Shown here: positions 1 to 7,710 of the stretch, piece after piece
How positions within the stretch are numbered: position 1 is the stretch's first letter
Layout: every line of letters begins with the position of its first letter
Translations under genes and position numbers: made by a program
Source of the DNA: an uncultured Spongiibacteraceae bacterium
GTDB taxonomy: Bacteria > Pseudomonadota > Gammaproteobacteria > Pseudomonadales > CAMLJR01
Direction of reading: 5' to 3'
Length of the DNA stretch: 23,918 bases
Assembly (NCBI GenBank): GCA_946480345.1
Contig: CAMLJR010000023.1
Span: 1-23,918, forward strand
The notes under the pieces: model-generated
Databases searched by the model: none
The model's input: only the letters and a program-made list of their open reading frames with translations
Told to the model about the DNA's origin: nothing

Positions 1-229
1 AGTCCTGTAACGCGGAAAGTCCTGCGGCGGCCGCATCGTTTTGTTTGCGTTGCAATAGCTCGCGCGTCTGCAAAAACAACGTGCGCTGTGTCTGTAACAC
101 GGCAGCGTCGTCGCTCGCTTCGATCGAGTGGGCGAAACAGGGCGTCAGCAGTAACGCAAGCGAAATCGGCAGCAATGCAGATGAGATCGACAAGCGCTTC
201 AATAAAGGAATTACACGGTTTTTAATCAC
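1..229 (-). CDS. slt: Soluble lytic murein transglycosylase, N-terminal part (runs off the window)
   Basis: Only the first 76 codons lie in the window. They begin with a GTG at 229-227, and an in-frame TGA stands two codons upstream, so translation cannot start earlier. The product opens with a basic stretch and a hydrophobic core ending LLLTPCFAHS, a signal peptide probably cut by signal peptidase I after CFA. The mature start reads LQTQRTLFLQTREL, like the alpha-helical solenoid at the start of Slt70-type enzymes. These are periplasmic enzymes that cleave peptidoglycan between MurNAc and GlcNAc to form 1,6-anhydro ends. The catalytic domain is outside the window. Divergent placement from uup matches, from memory, the slt-uup arrangement in pseudomonads. 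Assignment rests on the N-terminus and context only. No clear Shine-Dalgarno is seen. Confidence 0.72.
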   Translation of the reverse strand, partial: MIKNRVIPLLKRLSISSALLPISLALLLTPCFAHSIEASDDAAVLQTQRTLFLQTRELLQRKQNDAAAAGLSALQD

Positions 230-400
230 AATTCAGTTTTCAAATCGCTATTTGATTCAGTACAAGTTGTTCAGCACGATAGCCGTGTTGATTCAATGAC
301 AACGGCCACGAGTGGATGCGTTAAAATGCGCGCCCGTCAATGGCGGCGCTTGTGAGTTTACCCAATTAAAACTGCGCAGCCCATTCGTTTGGAGTTCACC
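230..400. other. Divergent intergenic region between slt and uup
   Basis: This gap must hold the promoters of slt (-) and uup (+). A TAAAAT at 322-327 is a possible -10 box for uup, but no convincing -35 stands at the right distance. No confident slt promoter was found. Short reading frames across it show no protein-like character. Confidence 0.4.
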
Positions 401-2281
401 TTGTCCTTATTGCGTCTTAACCGCGTTTCGCTCCATTACGGCGAACAAACGTTGCTCGACGGTGTCGATCTCCAAATCGATAGCGGCGAGCGCGTGTGTC
501 TGGTCGGGCGCAATGGCGTCGGCAAATCGACTTTTCTGCGTGTGTTGCAAGGCGAAATAAAACCCGACAGCGGCGATTGCTGGCAGCAACCCGAGCTACG
601 TATTGCTCGGCTCGAGCAAGAGCCGCGAGTCAATCCGGGGCGCACTGTCTATGAGGAAGTGGCGTCGGGGCTCGCGCATGTCGCCCATTTACTTACCGAA
701 TATCATCGCTTGTCGTCGGCTTTACATGGCGATGCAGAGTTGAGCGAGCTGGAATCGCTGCAACATCAGCTCGACGGTGTCGATGCCTGGAGCTTTCAGC
801 AACGTATCGATACGGTCCTGAGCCGGCTGGCTTTGCCCCCGGAGCAGACGCTCGATACATTGTCCGGCGGTTGGCTGCGGCGTGTTGCGTTGGCGCGGGC
901 GTTGGTTGTCGATCCCGAATTGCTGCTGCTCGACGAACCGACTAACCATCTCGATATCAGCACGATCGAATGGCTGGAAAATCAACTGGCCGATTTTTCC
1001 GGTGCTGTGTTGTTCATCACTCACGATCGCGCGTTAGCGCGGCGCTTGGCGACACGCTATATCGAATTAGATCGCGGCCATCTTTTCAGCTATGTCGGCA
1101 ACCACGAAGCGTTTCTTGAGCAGCGCGAACAGCGTTTGGAAATCGAAGCGCGCGAGCAGGCGCTGTTCGATAAAAATCTGGCGGGCGAAGAGCGCTGGAT
1201 TCGCCAAGGTATCAAGGCGCGGCGCACGCGCAATGAAGGCCGCGTGCGCGCGTTGAAAAAACTGCGCGAAGTGCGTTCGCAACGCCGCACGCAAATCGGG
1301 AATGCGCAGTTTGGTCTCGATGCGGCGGAACGCTCGGGCAAATTGGTAGCCGAGCTGAATGGCGTCCGTTATTCGATTGGCGACAAAACGCTGATCGATA
1401 ATCTCGATCTCACCGTTCAGCGCGGCGATCGGATCGGATTGATCGGGCCGAACGGCATCGGCAAATCGACGTTGCTGCAATTGATTCTCGGCGAGTTGGA
1501 ACCGAGCGAGGGACTTGTTCGTCGCGGTGAGCGTTTGCAAATCGCGTATTTCGATCAATTGCGCAACCGTTTCGATGCCGATGCCACCCTGATCGATATT
1601 GTCGGTCACGGTCGCGACTTCATCGACATCAACGGTCAGCGCCGCCACATCATCAGTTATCTCGAAGATTTTCTATTTCGACCGGATCAGGCGCGACGCT
1701 CGGCGAATTATTTGTCCGGCGGTGAGCGAGCGCGGCTGCAACTCGCGCGTTTATTCAGTATGCCGATCAACGTGCTGGTGCTCGACGAACCCACCAACGA
1801 TCTCGACGTCGAAAGTCTGGAGTTGCTCGAACAATTGCTGCTGGATTTCGATGGCACCATTTTGCTCGTCAGCCACGATCGCGAGTTTCTCGATAATGTG
1901 GTGACGAGCTGTCTGGTGTTTGAGGGCGAGGGCAAAATCAATGAATACGTCGGCGGTTATAGCGACTGGCTGCGTCAGCGCAACACGGCGCAACCTAAAC
2001 CGAATGCGCGCAAAACCGATAATTCAGCTGCGCCGGAGCCGGCAGCCGATGTCAAAAAAGCCAACAAACTTTCGTATAAATTGCAGCGCGAACTCGACAC
2101 GCTGCCCGCGCGTATCGAAGAACTGGAAAATGCAGTGGCGAGCTTGAATGCGGAAATCGGCGCCGGCGATTTTTACCAGCGCGATCATGCAGCGGCGATG
2201 GCGAAGCTCGAAGAATTGAATCGCACGCAAGCGCAGTTGGATGCGTGCTTTCAACGTTGGATCGAATTGTCCGAAGGGTAA
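401..2281 (+). CDS. uup: ABC-F family ATPase Uup
   Basis: This is a cytoplasmic ABC-F protein with two ATPase cassettes and no membrane segments. Uup acts on ribosomes or DNA recombination intermediates and limits precise excision of transposons in E. coli. With the TTG at 401 as start the product is 626 residues. That start has GGAG at 391-394, six bases upstream; a TTG at 389 lies just ahead of that site and is less likely. Cassette 1 has Walker A GRNGVGKST (36-44), signature LSGGW (154-158) and Walker B LLLLDEP with D178/E179. Cassette 2 has GPNGIGKST (349-357) and LSGGE (438-442). The charged C-terminal ~65 residues (KLSYKLQRELDTLPARIEEL) look like the coiled-coil DNA-binding tail that separates Uup from EttA. 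The gene converges on the stress-protein gene with five bases between the stop codons and no visible terminator. Confidence 0.93.
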   Translation: MSLLRLNRVSLHYGEQTLLDGVDLQIDSGERVCLVGRNGVGKSTFLRVLQGEIKPDSGDCWQQPELRIARLEQEPRVNPGRTVYEEVASGLAHVAHLLTEYHRLSSALHGDAELSELESLQHQLDGVDAWSFQQRIDTVLSRLALPPEQTLDTLSGGWLRRVALARALVVDPELLLLDEPTNHLDISTIEWLENQLADFSGAVLFITHDRALARRLATRYIELDRGHLFSYVGNHEAFLEQREQRLEIEAREQALFDKNLAGEERWIRQGIKARRTRNEGRVRALKKLREVRSQRRTQIGNAQFGLDAAERSGKLVAELNGVRYSIGDKTLIDNLDLTVQRGDRIGLIGPNGIGKSTLLQLILGELEPSEGLVRRGERLQIAYFDQLRNRFDADATLIDIVGHGRDFIDINGQRRHIISYLEDFLFRPDQARRSANYLSGGERARLQLARLFSMPINVLVLDEPTNDLDVESLELLEQLLLDFDGTILLVSHDREFLDNVVTSCLVFEGEGKINEYVGGYSDWLRQRNTAQPKPNARKTDNSAAPEPAADVKKANKLSYKLQRELDTLPARIEELENAVASLNAEIGAGDFYQRDHAAAMAKLEELNRTQAQLDACFQRWIELSEG

Positions 2282-2286
2282 ATGGA

Positions 2287-2721
2287 TTAATCGCCGACCC
2301 GCATTGCCAGCACATCGCATTTAGCTCCGTGCAATACGCCATTGGCGGTCGAGCCCAGTAACAGCGCGAAGCCGTGACGGCCATGGCTGCCGACGATGAT
2401 CAAATCGGCCCGCAACGTTGCGGCGAGCAGATGAATTTCGTTTTCCGGGCGGCCCAGGGCAATGTGCAGGCGTTCGGGTGAAATTTGCAGACGTTTGCAC
2501 AGCGCATCCAATTGCGCCTCGGCTTGCTGCTGAATTTCGTCCTGGATGGTCGAAAAATCGATGGGGATATCGCCGCCATAAGCGAAACTCAGCGGCTCGA
2601 TAACATGAACAATGTGGAGTTGTGCGTTATTAACAGTGGCGAGTCGTGCCGCTTTGGCGGCAATCAGCGCGGCTTCTTCGGATAAATCGACCGCTACCAG
2701 AATAATGTTGTAGTCGCCCAT
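2287..2721 (-). CDS. Universal stress protein (UspA superfamily)
   Basis: A single-domain, 144-residue Usp fold protein of cytoplasmic type. The opening IILVAVDLSEEA is the first beta strand and phosphate-side loop. A glycine-rich loop, GSHGRHGFALLLGS (111-124), stands where ATP-binding family members have G-2x-G-9x-G(S/T). The second spacer here is eight residues, so nucleotide binding is plausible but not proven. The protein ends in a hydrophobic strand, CDVLAMRV. The ATG has GGAG seven bases upstream on the minus strand. Such proteins usually respond to starvation, oxygen limitation or membrane stress; the exact role cannot be read here. It is divergent from the next gene and convergent with uup. 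Confidence 0.9.
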   Translation of the reverse strand: MGDYNIILVAVDLSEEAALIAAKAARLATVNNAQLHIVHVIEPLSFAYGGDIPIDFSTIQDEIQQQAEAQLDALCKRLQISPERLHIALGRPENEIHLLAATLRADLIIVGSHGRHGFALLLGSTANGVLHGAKCDVLAMRVGD

Positions 2722-2748
2722 GGCAGTGCTCCAAAGTTAACGTTATGC

Positions 2749-2761
2749 GTATGCGACATAC
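2749..2761. promoter_or_regulatory. Inverted repeat in the usp / 2817 divergent region
   Basis: A perfect 5-3-5 inverted repeat, GTATG-CGA-CATAC, lies in the 95-base gap between the divergent stress-protein gene and the gene at 2817. It could be an operator serving either gene. It is short enough to occur by chance. Confidence 0.25.
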
Positions 2762-2816
2762 TCTAACCACGGACGACGATGATGCAAAGCAGTAGCTTCC
2801 GACAAGAGGGAATTCA

Positions 2817-3308
2817 ATGACCTTTATCATTGCCGCAGTGGCGATTCTGGTAATTATCGGTTCGGTGATGTGGCTGAAGCCATCGCCGACGCAACGCCGA
2901 CAAACGCAGATGCGTCTGCTCGCGCGAGAACTCGGGCTCGATGTTCGGTTGAGTGCGCTACCGCAAACGCGGCGTGCGCGGGTACGACAGGAGCGGCCCG
3001 AACAGGGTGTGGTTTATCGGTGGCTGCAATTCGGCGAGAACAAAAATGGATTAACTCGAGACTATATCTGGTGCCGAGACGATGCTAATTCCGCGTGGGA
3101 AAGCGAATCTGCCGATGGCTTGTCGCCATCGCTGCGGGTAAAGATAGAAGCGATATTTACCGAGCTACCGGCGGATGCGCGGGCGGTCGAACTGGCACCG
3201 CACGGACCGGGCATTTATTGGATGGAACGCGGTGGCGAAGACGCTGTGCGTGGCGTGCAGCAATTGCTGCATCGCCTGCAGCAGTCGTTACTGGAAGAAC
3301 GATTTTGA
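2817..3308 (+). CDS. Conserved hypothetical protein with one N-terminal membrane segment
   Basis: A 163-residue protein of unknown function. Residues 2-20 (TFIIAAVAILVIIGSVMWL) form a membrane anchor. A basic, proline-marked stretch follows (KPSPTQRRQTQMRLLAREL) and then a soluble domain rich in charged residues, suggesting a bitopic inner-membrane protein. GAGGG stands about six bases before the ATG. I recall similar small anchored proteins beside usp and uup in pseudomonads, which supports a real gene, but no function is known to me. Its 3' end overlaps the convergent gene 3288-3899 by 21 bases, so the last codons of both are read on opposite strands. Confidence 0.75.
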   Translation: MTFIIAAVAILVIIGSVMWLKPSPTQRRQTQMRLLARELGLDVRLSALPQTRRARVRQERPEQGVVYRWLQFGENKNGLTRDYIWCRDDANSAWESESADGLSPSLRVKIEAIFTELPADARAVELAPHGPGIYWMERGGEDAVRGVQQLLHRLQQSLLEERF

Positions 3309-3899
3309 TTTGTCGCGATCGACATCCATGGCGCCGCTGATCCGATCCGTAGTGGTCAGCGAATCGCTGGCCCGGCGCAACTGAAGTCGCAGATCGAGAC
3401 CGCGCTGCGCTTGTTTCAACCCCGTAATCATTTCCGATAGTTGCTCATAACCGAGCTGGCCGCGCTTTTCGAGTCCGTGCAGGACGCGCGCTGCCTCGGT
3501 CAGATGCAGTTGTGCCTCGATCAGCTCAGCCTCGGGAAACTCTGCGGCAGTACTACTCGCGCTCGCGGCTACGGATACTGGATCTTTATCGAGTCCCGCC
3601 AGCAGCTCTTCACATTCGCGCCGGGCCGTGGTGGCAGCGGGCGCAGTTGGGTCGAGGTCCAGCGAGCGCTTTACCACTCGCAATGCTTCCTCCAAAAGCG
3701 CTCGCGCAACCGCGTTTTGGCGGGTGTGAACCTGGCTCGCGAGGGCAACCTTAAATAGATGGTCGACACGGCGCAGCAGCACGGCTGCGTCTTTCTGTTG
3801 CGTCAACCGGTGTTGACGGCGATGAACACCGTACGCCACCAAAGCCAGCGCGAACAGAACGAGCGCCGTGGTGGCGAGCAAAACAGCAGTAAAAACCAT
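3288..3899 (-). CDS. Hypothetical protein with N-terminal membrane segment and helical soluble part
   Basis: A 203-residue protein of unknown function. Residues 3-23 are a membrane segment (VLLATTALVLFALALVAYGV), followed by a basic stop-transfer stretch. The rest is alanine-, leucine- and glutamate-rich and likely alpha-helical, possibly with a coiled coil (residues ~130-185). A low-complexity linker with VAASASSTAA sits near residue 115. The ribosome site is weak. The tail overlaps the convergent gene at 2817-3308. The pair of small anchored proteins next to usp and uup resembles pseudomonad gene order as I remember it. No catalytic motif is visible. Confidence 0.72.
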   Translation of the reverse strand: MVFTAVLLATTALVLFALALVAYGVHRRQHRLTQQKDAAVLLRRVDHLFKVALASQVHTRQNAVARALLEEALRVVKRSLDLDPTAPAATTARRECEELLAGLDKDPVSVAASASSTAAEFPEAELIEAQLHLTEAARVLHGLEKRGQLGYEQLSEMITGLKQAQRGLDLRLQLRRASDSLTTTDRISGAMDVDRDKSKSFFQ

Positions 3900-4033
3900 C
3901 AGATACTGTCCCGGAAATAAAGATAAGAAGCAGCCTGAGTGTAGCAGCGGTTAGCTAGGTGTCATTTCACAGATGCGTGAATAGACCGTGCCGTAGAGCA
4001 AGGGTTTCGCAGGTTGCGGGAATTGGTCGCGAC

Positions 4034-4062
4034 TTGACCGACCGAATCTTCAAACGTATATA
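4034..4062 (+). promoter_or_regulatory. Sigma-70-type promoter of topA
   Basis: TTGACC at 4034-4039 and TATATA at 4057-4062 are separated by exactly 17 bases, a near-consensus arrangement. Transcription would begin near 4069, giving a leader of about 48 bases before the topA ATG. In E. coli topA is driven by several promoters that respond to supercoiling and stress; here I see one strong candidate. Confidence 0.7.
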
Positions 4063-4075
4063 TGTCGCCTCTTTT

Positions 4076-4090
4076 CGGGCGGGTCGCCCG
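4076..4090 (+). promoter_or_regulatory. GC-only leader hairpin in the topA 5' untranslated region
   Basis: CGGGCG and CGCCCG form a six-pair GC stem with a three-base loop, starting a few bases after the predicted transcript start. It is followed by TATTTCTGTT rather than a clean T-run, so a full terminator is doubtful. It may stabilise the 5' end or weakly attenuate transcription. Confidence 0.4.
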
Positions 4091-4116
4091 TATTTCTGTT
4101 CGTTAGAAGGGTCGCA

Positions 4117-6774
4117 ATGGGAAAATCACTGGTCATCGTTGAGTCGCCGGCAAAGGCCAAGACCATCAATAAATATCTCGGCAAAGACTTCATCGTTAAA
4201 TCCAGTATCGGCCATATTCGCGATCTGCCGACCAGCGGCCAGACGAAGGAAGTCGATCCGAAGGAGCGTGCCAAGGCAGCTGCCATCACCCGCAAGCTGA
4301 GTGCCGACGAGAAAGAAGCGCACCGCGAACGCAAGTCGCGCGAGCAGCTCGTTGCGCGGATGGGCATCGACCCGGAACATGGCTGGAAGGCGCAGTACGA
4401 AATTCTTCCGGGCAAGGAAAAGGTTGTCGCGGAACTACGCAAGCTCGCCGCCGAAGCCGATCACGTCTATCTCGCGACCGACTTGGATCGCGAAGGGGAG
4501 GCGATCGCCTGGCACCTGAGGGAAGCGATCGGCGGCGATAAAAGCCGTTACCGCCGCGTCGTTTTCAACGAAATTACCAAAAACGCCATTACCGAAGCCT
4601 TCAAGAGCCCGGGTACGGTCGATGACAACCGCGTCAACGCCCAGCAGGCTCGGCGTTTTCTCGATCGCGTCGTCGGTTACATGGTGTCGCCGCTGTTGTG
4701 GGCGAAAATTGCGCGCGGCTTGTCGGCTGGCCGCGTGCAATCCGTCGCGGTGCGATTGATCGTCGAGCGCGAGCGGGAAATCCGCGCCTTCGTGCCGGAA
4801 GAATACTGGCTGGTGCATGCCCTGACTGAAGGCAACATAGGGCAAGGCAAAGCCGGCGAGTTGCGCCTTGAAGTGAAAAAGCAGGGCGACCAGAACTTCC
4901 GCCCAACCAACGAAGCCGATACCCAGGCGGCGGTCGAGCTACTGAAAAAGCAGACATTCATCGTCAGTCAGCGCGAAGACAAACCGACGCAGACTAAACC
5001 CAATGCACCTTTTATAACCTCTACCTTGCAGCAGGCGGCAAGCACGCGGCTGGGCTTCGGCGTCAAGAAAACCATGATGATGGCGCAGCGCTTGTACGAA
5101 GCCGGCTACATCACCTACATGCGTACCGATTCGACCAATCTCAGCAACGATGCAGTCGCCGCCTGCCGCGATTACATCGCCGATAACTTCGGCAAGAAAT
5201 ATCTGCCCGAACAACCGCTTCGTTACAGCAGCAAAGAAGGCGCGCAAGAGGCGCACGAGGCCATTCGTCCGTCGGACGTCACGCTGAAATCGTCGCAATT
5301 ACAGAACATGGAGCGCGATGCCGAGCGTCTGTACGAACTGATCTGGCGGCAATTCGTCGCGTGTCAGATGACACCGGCCGAATTCACCAGCACGTCGATC
5401 GTCGTGCAGGCCGGTACCTTCGAGCTGCGCGCGCGCGGTCGCGTGATTCGTTTCGATGGCTTCACCAAAGTACTGCCGCTACAGGCAAAAAAAGACGAAG
5501 ACGTGATGCTGCCGGACATCAAGCAGGGCGAAACGCTGAAACTGCTCAAGCTCGATCCGAGCCAGCATTTCACCAAGCCGTCGCCCCGTTACAGCGAAGC
5601 ATCGCTGGTCAAGGAATTGGAGAAGCGCGGCATCGGGCGCCCGTCGACGTACGCTGCGATCATTTCGACGATTCAGGAACGCGGTTATGTGCGCGTCGAA
5701 AACAAGCGTTTTCACGCCGAAAAAATGGGCGATATCGTTACCGAACGATTGGTTGAAAGTTTCACCGAGCTGCTCGATTACGGCTTCACCGCGAACATGG
5801 AGGAATCGCTCGATGAAGTAGCGACAGGCCAGCTCGAATGGAAAAAGCTGCTCGACAATTTTTATAAGGATTTTCGCAAGAAGCTCAGCGCTGCCGAGAA
5901 AGAAAAAGGCATGCGCGAGAATGCGCCGACGGATACCGATATCGCATGTCCGCAGTGCGGCCGGCCGATGCAGATCCGCACCGCGAGCACTGGCGTGTTT
6001 CTCGGTTGCTCGGGTTACGCGTTGCCACCGAAAGAGCGCTGCAAGTGCACGATCAATCTGATACCCGGCGATGAAGTCATCCACGTTATCGAGGATAACG
6101 ATGACGACGAGGAAGGCGACGAAAACGAATCGCTGATGTTGCGCGCGAAGCATCGCTGCCAGATATGCAACACCGCGATGGACAGTTATTTGATCGATGA
6201 CAAACGCAAACTGCATGTGTGCGGAAATAATCCCGATTGCTCGGGTTATCAGGTCGAACAGGGACAATTCAAGATCAAAGGCTACGAGGGCCCGAGCATC
6301 GAGTGCGATAAATGCGGTTCGCAGATGCAATTGAAAACCGGCCGTTTTGGCAAGTTCTTCGGATGCACGAACAGCGAATGTAAAAACACGCGTAAATTGC
6401 TGCGCAGCGGCCAGCCGGCGCCACCGAAAATGGACGCAGTGAAAATGCCGGAACTGCGTTGCGAAAAAGTCGATGACTTTTATGTACTGCGCGATGGTGC
6501 GGCCGGGCTGTTTTTGGCGGCCAGTGGTTTCCCGCGCAATCGTGAAACGCGTGCGCCGTTGGTCGAGGAGTTGATTCCGCACCGCAGCGAAATCGATCCT
6601 AAATATCACTATTTGCTGGATGCGCCGCGCGCCGATAAGGCAGGCAATAAATCTGTGATTCGTTTTAGCCGTAAAAGTCAGCAGCATTACGTGCAGACGG
6701 AAGTCGACGGCAAGCCGAGTGGCTGGCGCGCAACTTACGAAAACGGCAAGTGGATCGAAAGTTCGTCGAAATGA
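4117..6774 (+). CDS. topA: DNA topoisomerase I (type IA)
   Basis: This enzyme relaxes negative supercoils by cutting one strand and holding it through a 5'-phosphotyrosine. The product is 885 residues, slightly longer than the 865 of E. coli. The TOPRIM domain opens with [18 protein letters not shown] and carries the metal-binding TDLDREGEA motif near residue 125. The catalytic tyrosine is Y334 in ITYMRTDS. The C-terminal part carries zinc ribbons with Cys pairs at C611/C614 with C631, C642 and C644; at C681/C684; and at C730/C733. Charged topoisomerase C-terminal repeats follow. An acidic linker ([12 protein letters not shown]) separates the first and second ribbons. AGAAGG precedes the ATG. 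The stop codon overlaps the start of the next gene by four bases, so the two are probably co-translated. Confidence 0.97.
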   Translation: MGKSLVIVESPAKAKTINKYLGKDFIVKSSIGHIRDLPTSGQTKEVDPKERAKAAAITRKLSADEKEAHRERKSREQLVARMGIDPEHGWKAQYEILPGKEKVVAELRKLAAEADHVYLATDLDREGEAIAWHLREAIGGDKSRYRRVVFNEITKNAITEAFKSPGTVDDNRVNAQQARRFLDRVVGYMVSPLLWAKIARGLSAGRVQSVAVRLIVEREREIRAFVPEEYWLVHALTEGNIGQGKAGELRLEVKKQGDQNFRPTNEADTQAAVELLKKQTFIVSQREDKPTQTKPNAPFITSTLQQAASTRLGFGVKKTMMMAQRLYEAGYITYMRTDSTNLSNDAVAACRDYIADNFGKKYLPEQPLRYSSKEGAQEAHEAIRPSDVTLKSSQLQNMERDAERLYELIWRQFVACQMTPAEFTSTSIVVQAGTFELRARGRVIRFDGFTKVLPLQAKKDEDVMLPDIKQGETLKLLKLDPSQHFTKPSPRYSEASLVKELEKRGIGRPSTYAAIISTIQERGYVRVENKRFHAEKMGDIVTERLVESFTELLDYGFTANMEESLDEVATGQLEWKKLLDNFYKDFRKKLSAAEKEKGMRENAPTDTDIACPQCGRPMQIRTASTGVFLGCSGYALPPKERCKCTINLIPGDEVIHVIEDNDDDEEGDENESLMLRAKHRCQICNTAMDSYLIDDKRKLHVCGNNPDCSGYQVEQGQFKIKGYEGPSIECDKCGSQMQLKTGRFGKFFGCTNSECKNTRKLLRSGQPAPPKMDAVKMPELRCEKVDDFYVLRDGAAGLFLAASGFPRNRETRAPLVEELIPHRSEIDPKYHYLLDAPRADKAGNKSVIRFSRKSQQHYVQTEVDGKPSGWRATYENGKWIESSSK

Positions 6775-7208
6775 TCAATACCCGCGTCAACGAAAAGCTG
6801 TCTTTTGCCAGGTTATCGTTGAACGCGGCTGATAACGCCGATCACGCAATGCAAGCTGCCCTGCTCGAAGCAACGTTGTTTCATCTCGTTGGGGCGTATC
6901 GATGTTATTTGCAGGAAATGACCGATACGCAATCGACAAAATTCCTGAGTGCGGTTGAGCTCTCGGCCGCGCTACGGCCTTCGGGAAATTTTGAGGAACT
7001 GTTAATCCTCGAACGCCGACCGAGCTGGCTCTCGCAATTATTAGCTGCGTATGACGAAATTATTACGCTGTTGCCGAAAGCATCGCGCTCGACCGACGTG
7101 GTATTAGTCGACGTAACCGTTTCGCTCGATACCGAAAATTGCCGCGAATGGCTTCGGCAATTACAGCAGCTAATTGATCGCCAACGCGAACATGCGCAGG
7201 AATGGTGA
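6771..7208 (+). CDS. DUF6586 family protein, coupled to topA
   Basis: A 145-residue, mainly helical soluble protein whose start [15 protein letters not shown] and core [17 protein letters not shown] resemble the DUF6586 proteins found next to topA in pseudomonads. Function is unknown. I chose the ATG at 6771 because it overlaps the topA stop codon (ATGA), the usual form of translational coupling; an upstream frame extension to 6750 lies inside topA. There is no strong ribosome site, in line with coupling. The position suggests steady co-expression with topA, but a role in supercoiling is only inference from linkage. Confidence 0.8.
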   Translation: MINTRVNEKLSFARLSLNAADNADHAMQAALLEATLFHLVGAYRCYLQEMTDTQSTKFLSAVELSAALRPSGNFEELLILERRPSWLSQLLAAYDEIITLLPKASRSTDVVLVDVTVSLDTENCREWLRQLQQLIDRQREHAQEW

Positions 7209-7230
7209 CAGAGAGCTCGATTCTCGCGGT

Positions 7231-7258
7231 TTGTGTTTTTTGTTCTGATGGGTACAAT
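7231..7258 (+). promoter_or_regulatory. Candidate promoter for the 80-residue protein gene
   Basis: TTGTGT (7231-7236) and TACAAT (7253-7258) are 16 bases apart. Transcription would start near 7265, about 30 bases before the GTG at 7295. The position argues for that GTG over the longer frame beginning at 7202, which would start upstream of the promoter. Confidence 0.5.
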
Positions 7259-7294
7259 CCCTTCATCCTTACTGCAATTGCGAGTGCCTGTATC

Positions 7295-7537
7295 GTGTCG
7301 ACACTCTACGAAATTCTCGAACTACCCTCCGGCGAGATCGTGTTGCAACGCGTAACAGGCGATGCCGAGCCGTTAGTGCGTATCCGTTTCTCTGATCAGG
7401 CGCGCGCGTATATCGACGATGCCAGCCTGTTGATTGCAAAGGCAATGGTCGAAGCCGGCATCAAAGCGATCAACGATCTCGGTCAAGCGCAAACGGTTGA
7501 AGAAAAAACACCAACGCGCCCGCGGCAATTGCATTAA
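7295..7537 (+). CDS. Small conserved hypothetical protein (80 aa)
   Basis: With the GTG at 7295 the product starts MSTLYEILELPSGEIVLQRV. It continues with a region around EPLVRIRFSDQA and a helical segment IAKAMVEAGIKAI. I recall close small proteins of this pattern near topA in pseudomonads, with no known function. There are no membrane segments or cysteines. The start is chosen because the upstream extension is cysteine-rich and unlike the family, and because a promoter-like element lies between. The ribosome site is weak. The C-terminus is low-complexity and charged. Confidence 0.72.
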   Translation: MSTLYEILELPSGEIVLQRVTGDAEPLVRIRFSDQARAYIDDASLLIAKAMVEAGIKAINDLGQAQTVEEKTPTRPRQLH

Positions 7538-7710
7538 TCGACATTTCTAAATCATTCGCGGCCCACTGCCGTGAAAGTTTCCTCTTGTAGCCCTGCGTTA
7601 TCCCATCTACAAACTCAAACTGTCCGAACAGCTCAAGCTCATCCGTTGCCGTGCAAAAACGCGGATCGAGGTATACGATTACAAGCTCAAGTAATCGCGG
7701 AGATTGACGT
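7538..7710. other. Intergenic region upstream of zwf, with an orphan reading frame
   Basis: A 173-base gap. From 7575 to the TAA just before 7695 there is an open frame of about 40 codons that reads like ordinary protein (for example RYPIYKLKLSEQLKL). It has no ATG, GTG or TTG start, and a TGA stands immediately upstream. It could be a gene relic or chance. The 3' end of the gap holds the inverted repeat described separately. Confidence 0.35.
7676..7697. promoter_or_regulatory. Inverted repeat just upstream of the zwf ribosome site
   Basis: CGATTAC and GTAATCG form a perfect 7-bp inverted repeat around an 8-base spacer, ending one base before the GGAGA ribosome site of zwf. It is a candidate operator. 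It does not match the HexR site usually found before zwf and edd, whose half-sites run in the opposite sense (TGTAAT...ATTACA). Confidence 0.4.

Larger units (their letters stand above)
3900..4116. other. Intergenic region upstream of topA
   Basis: A gene-free stretch of 217 bases. It holds the topA promoter and a leader hairpin, described separately, and should hold the promoter of the minus-strand gene ending at 3288. Short reading frames across it look random. In pseudomonads I recall fatty-acid oxidation genes (fadB/fadA type) between comparable neighbours; they are absent here. Confidence 0.5.

Noticed and set aside
1..229. Lipoprotein signal in the transglycosylase start
   Set aside because: The cysteine is preceded by LTP, not by the small residue needed for a lipobox, so a normal signal peptidase I site is more likely.
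1067..1648. Open frame of 193 codons on the minus strand within uup
   Set aside because: Antisense to a gene with two complete ABC cassettes; no recognisable motif.
5479..6687. Open frame of 402 codons on the minus strand
   Set aside because: It lies wholly inside topA on the opposite strand and has the repetitive, phenylalanine- and arginine-rich look of an antisense frame. TopA has every expected motif.
7676..7697. HexR operator for zwf
   Set aside because: The half-sites are in the opposite order to the known HexR consensus.
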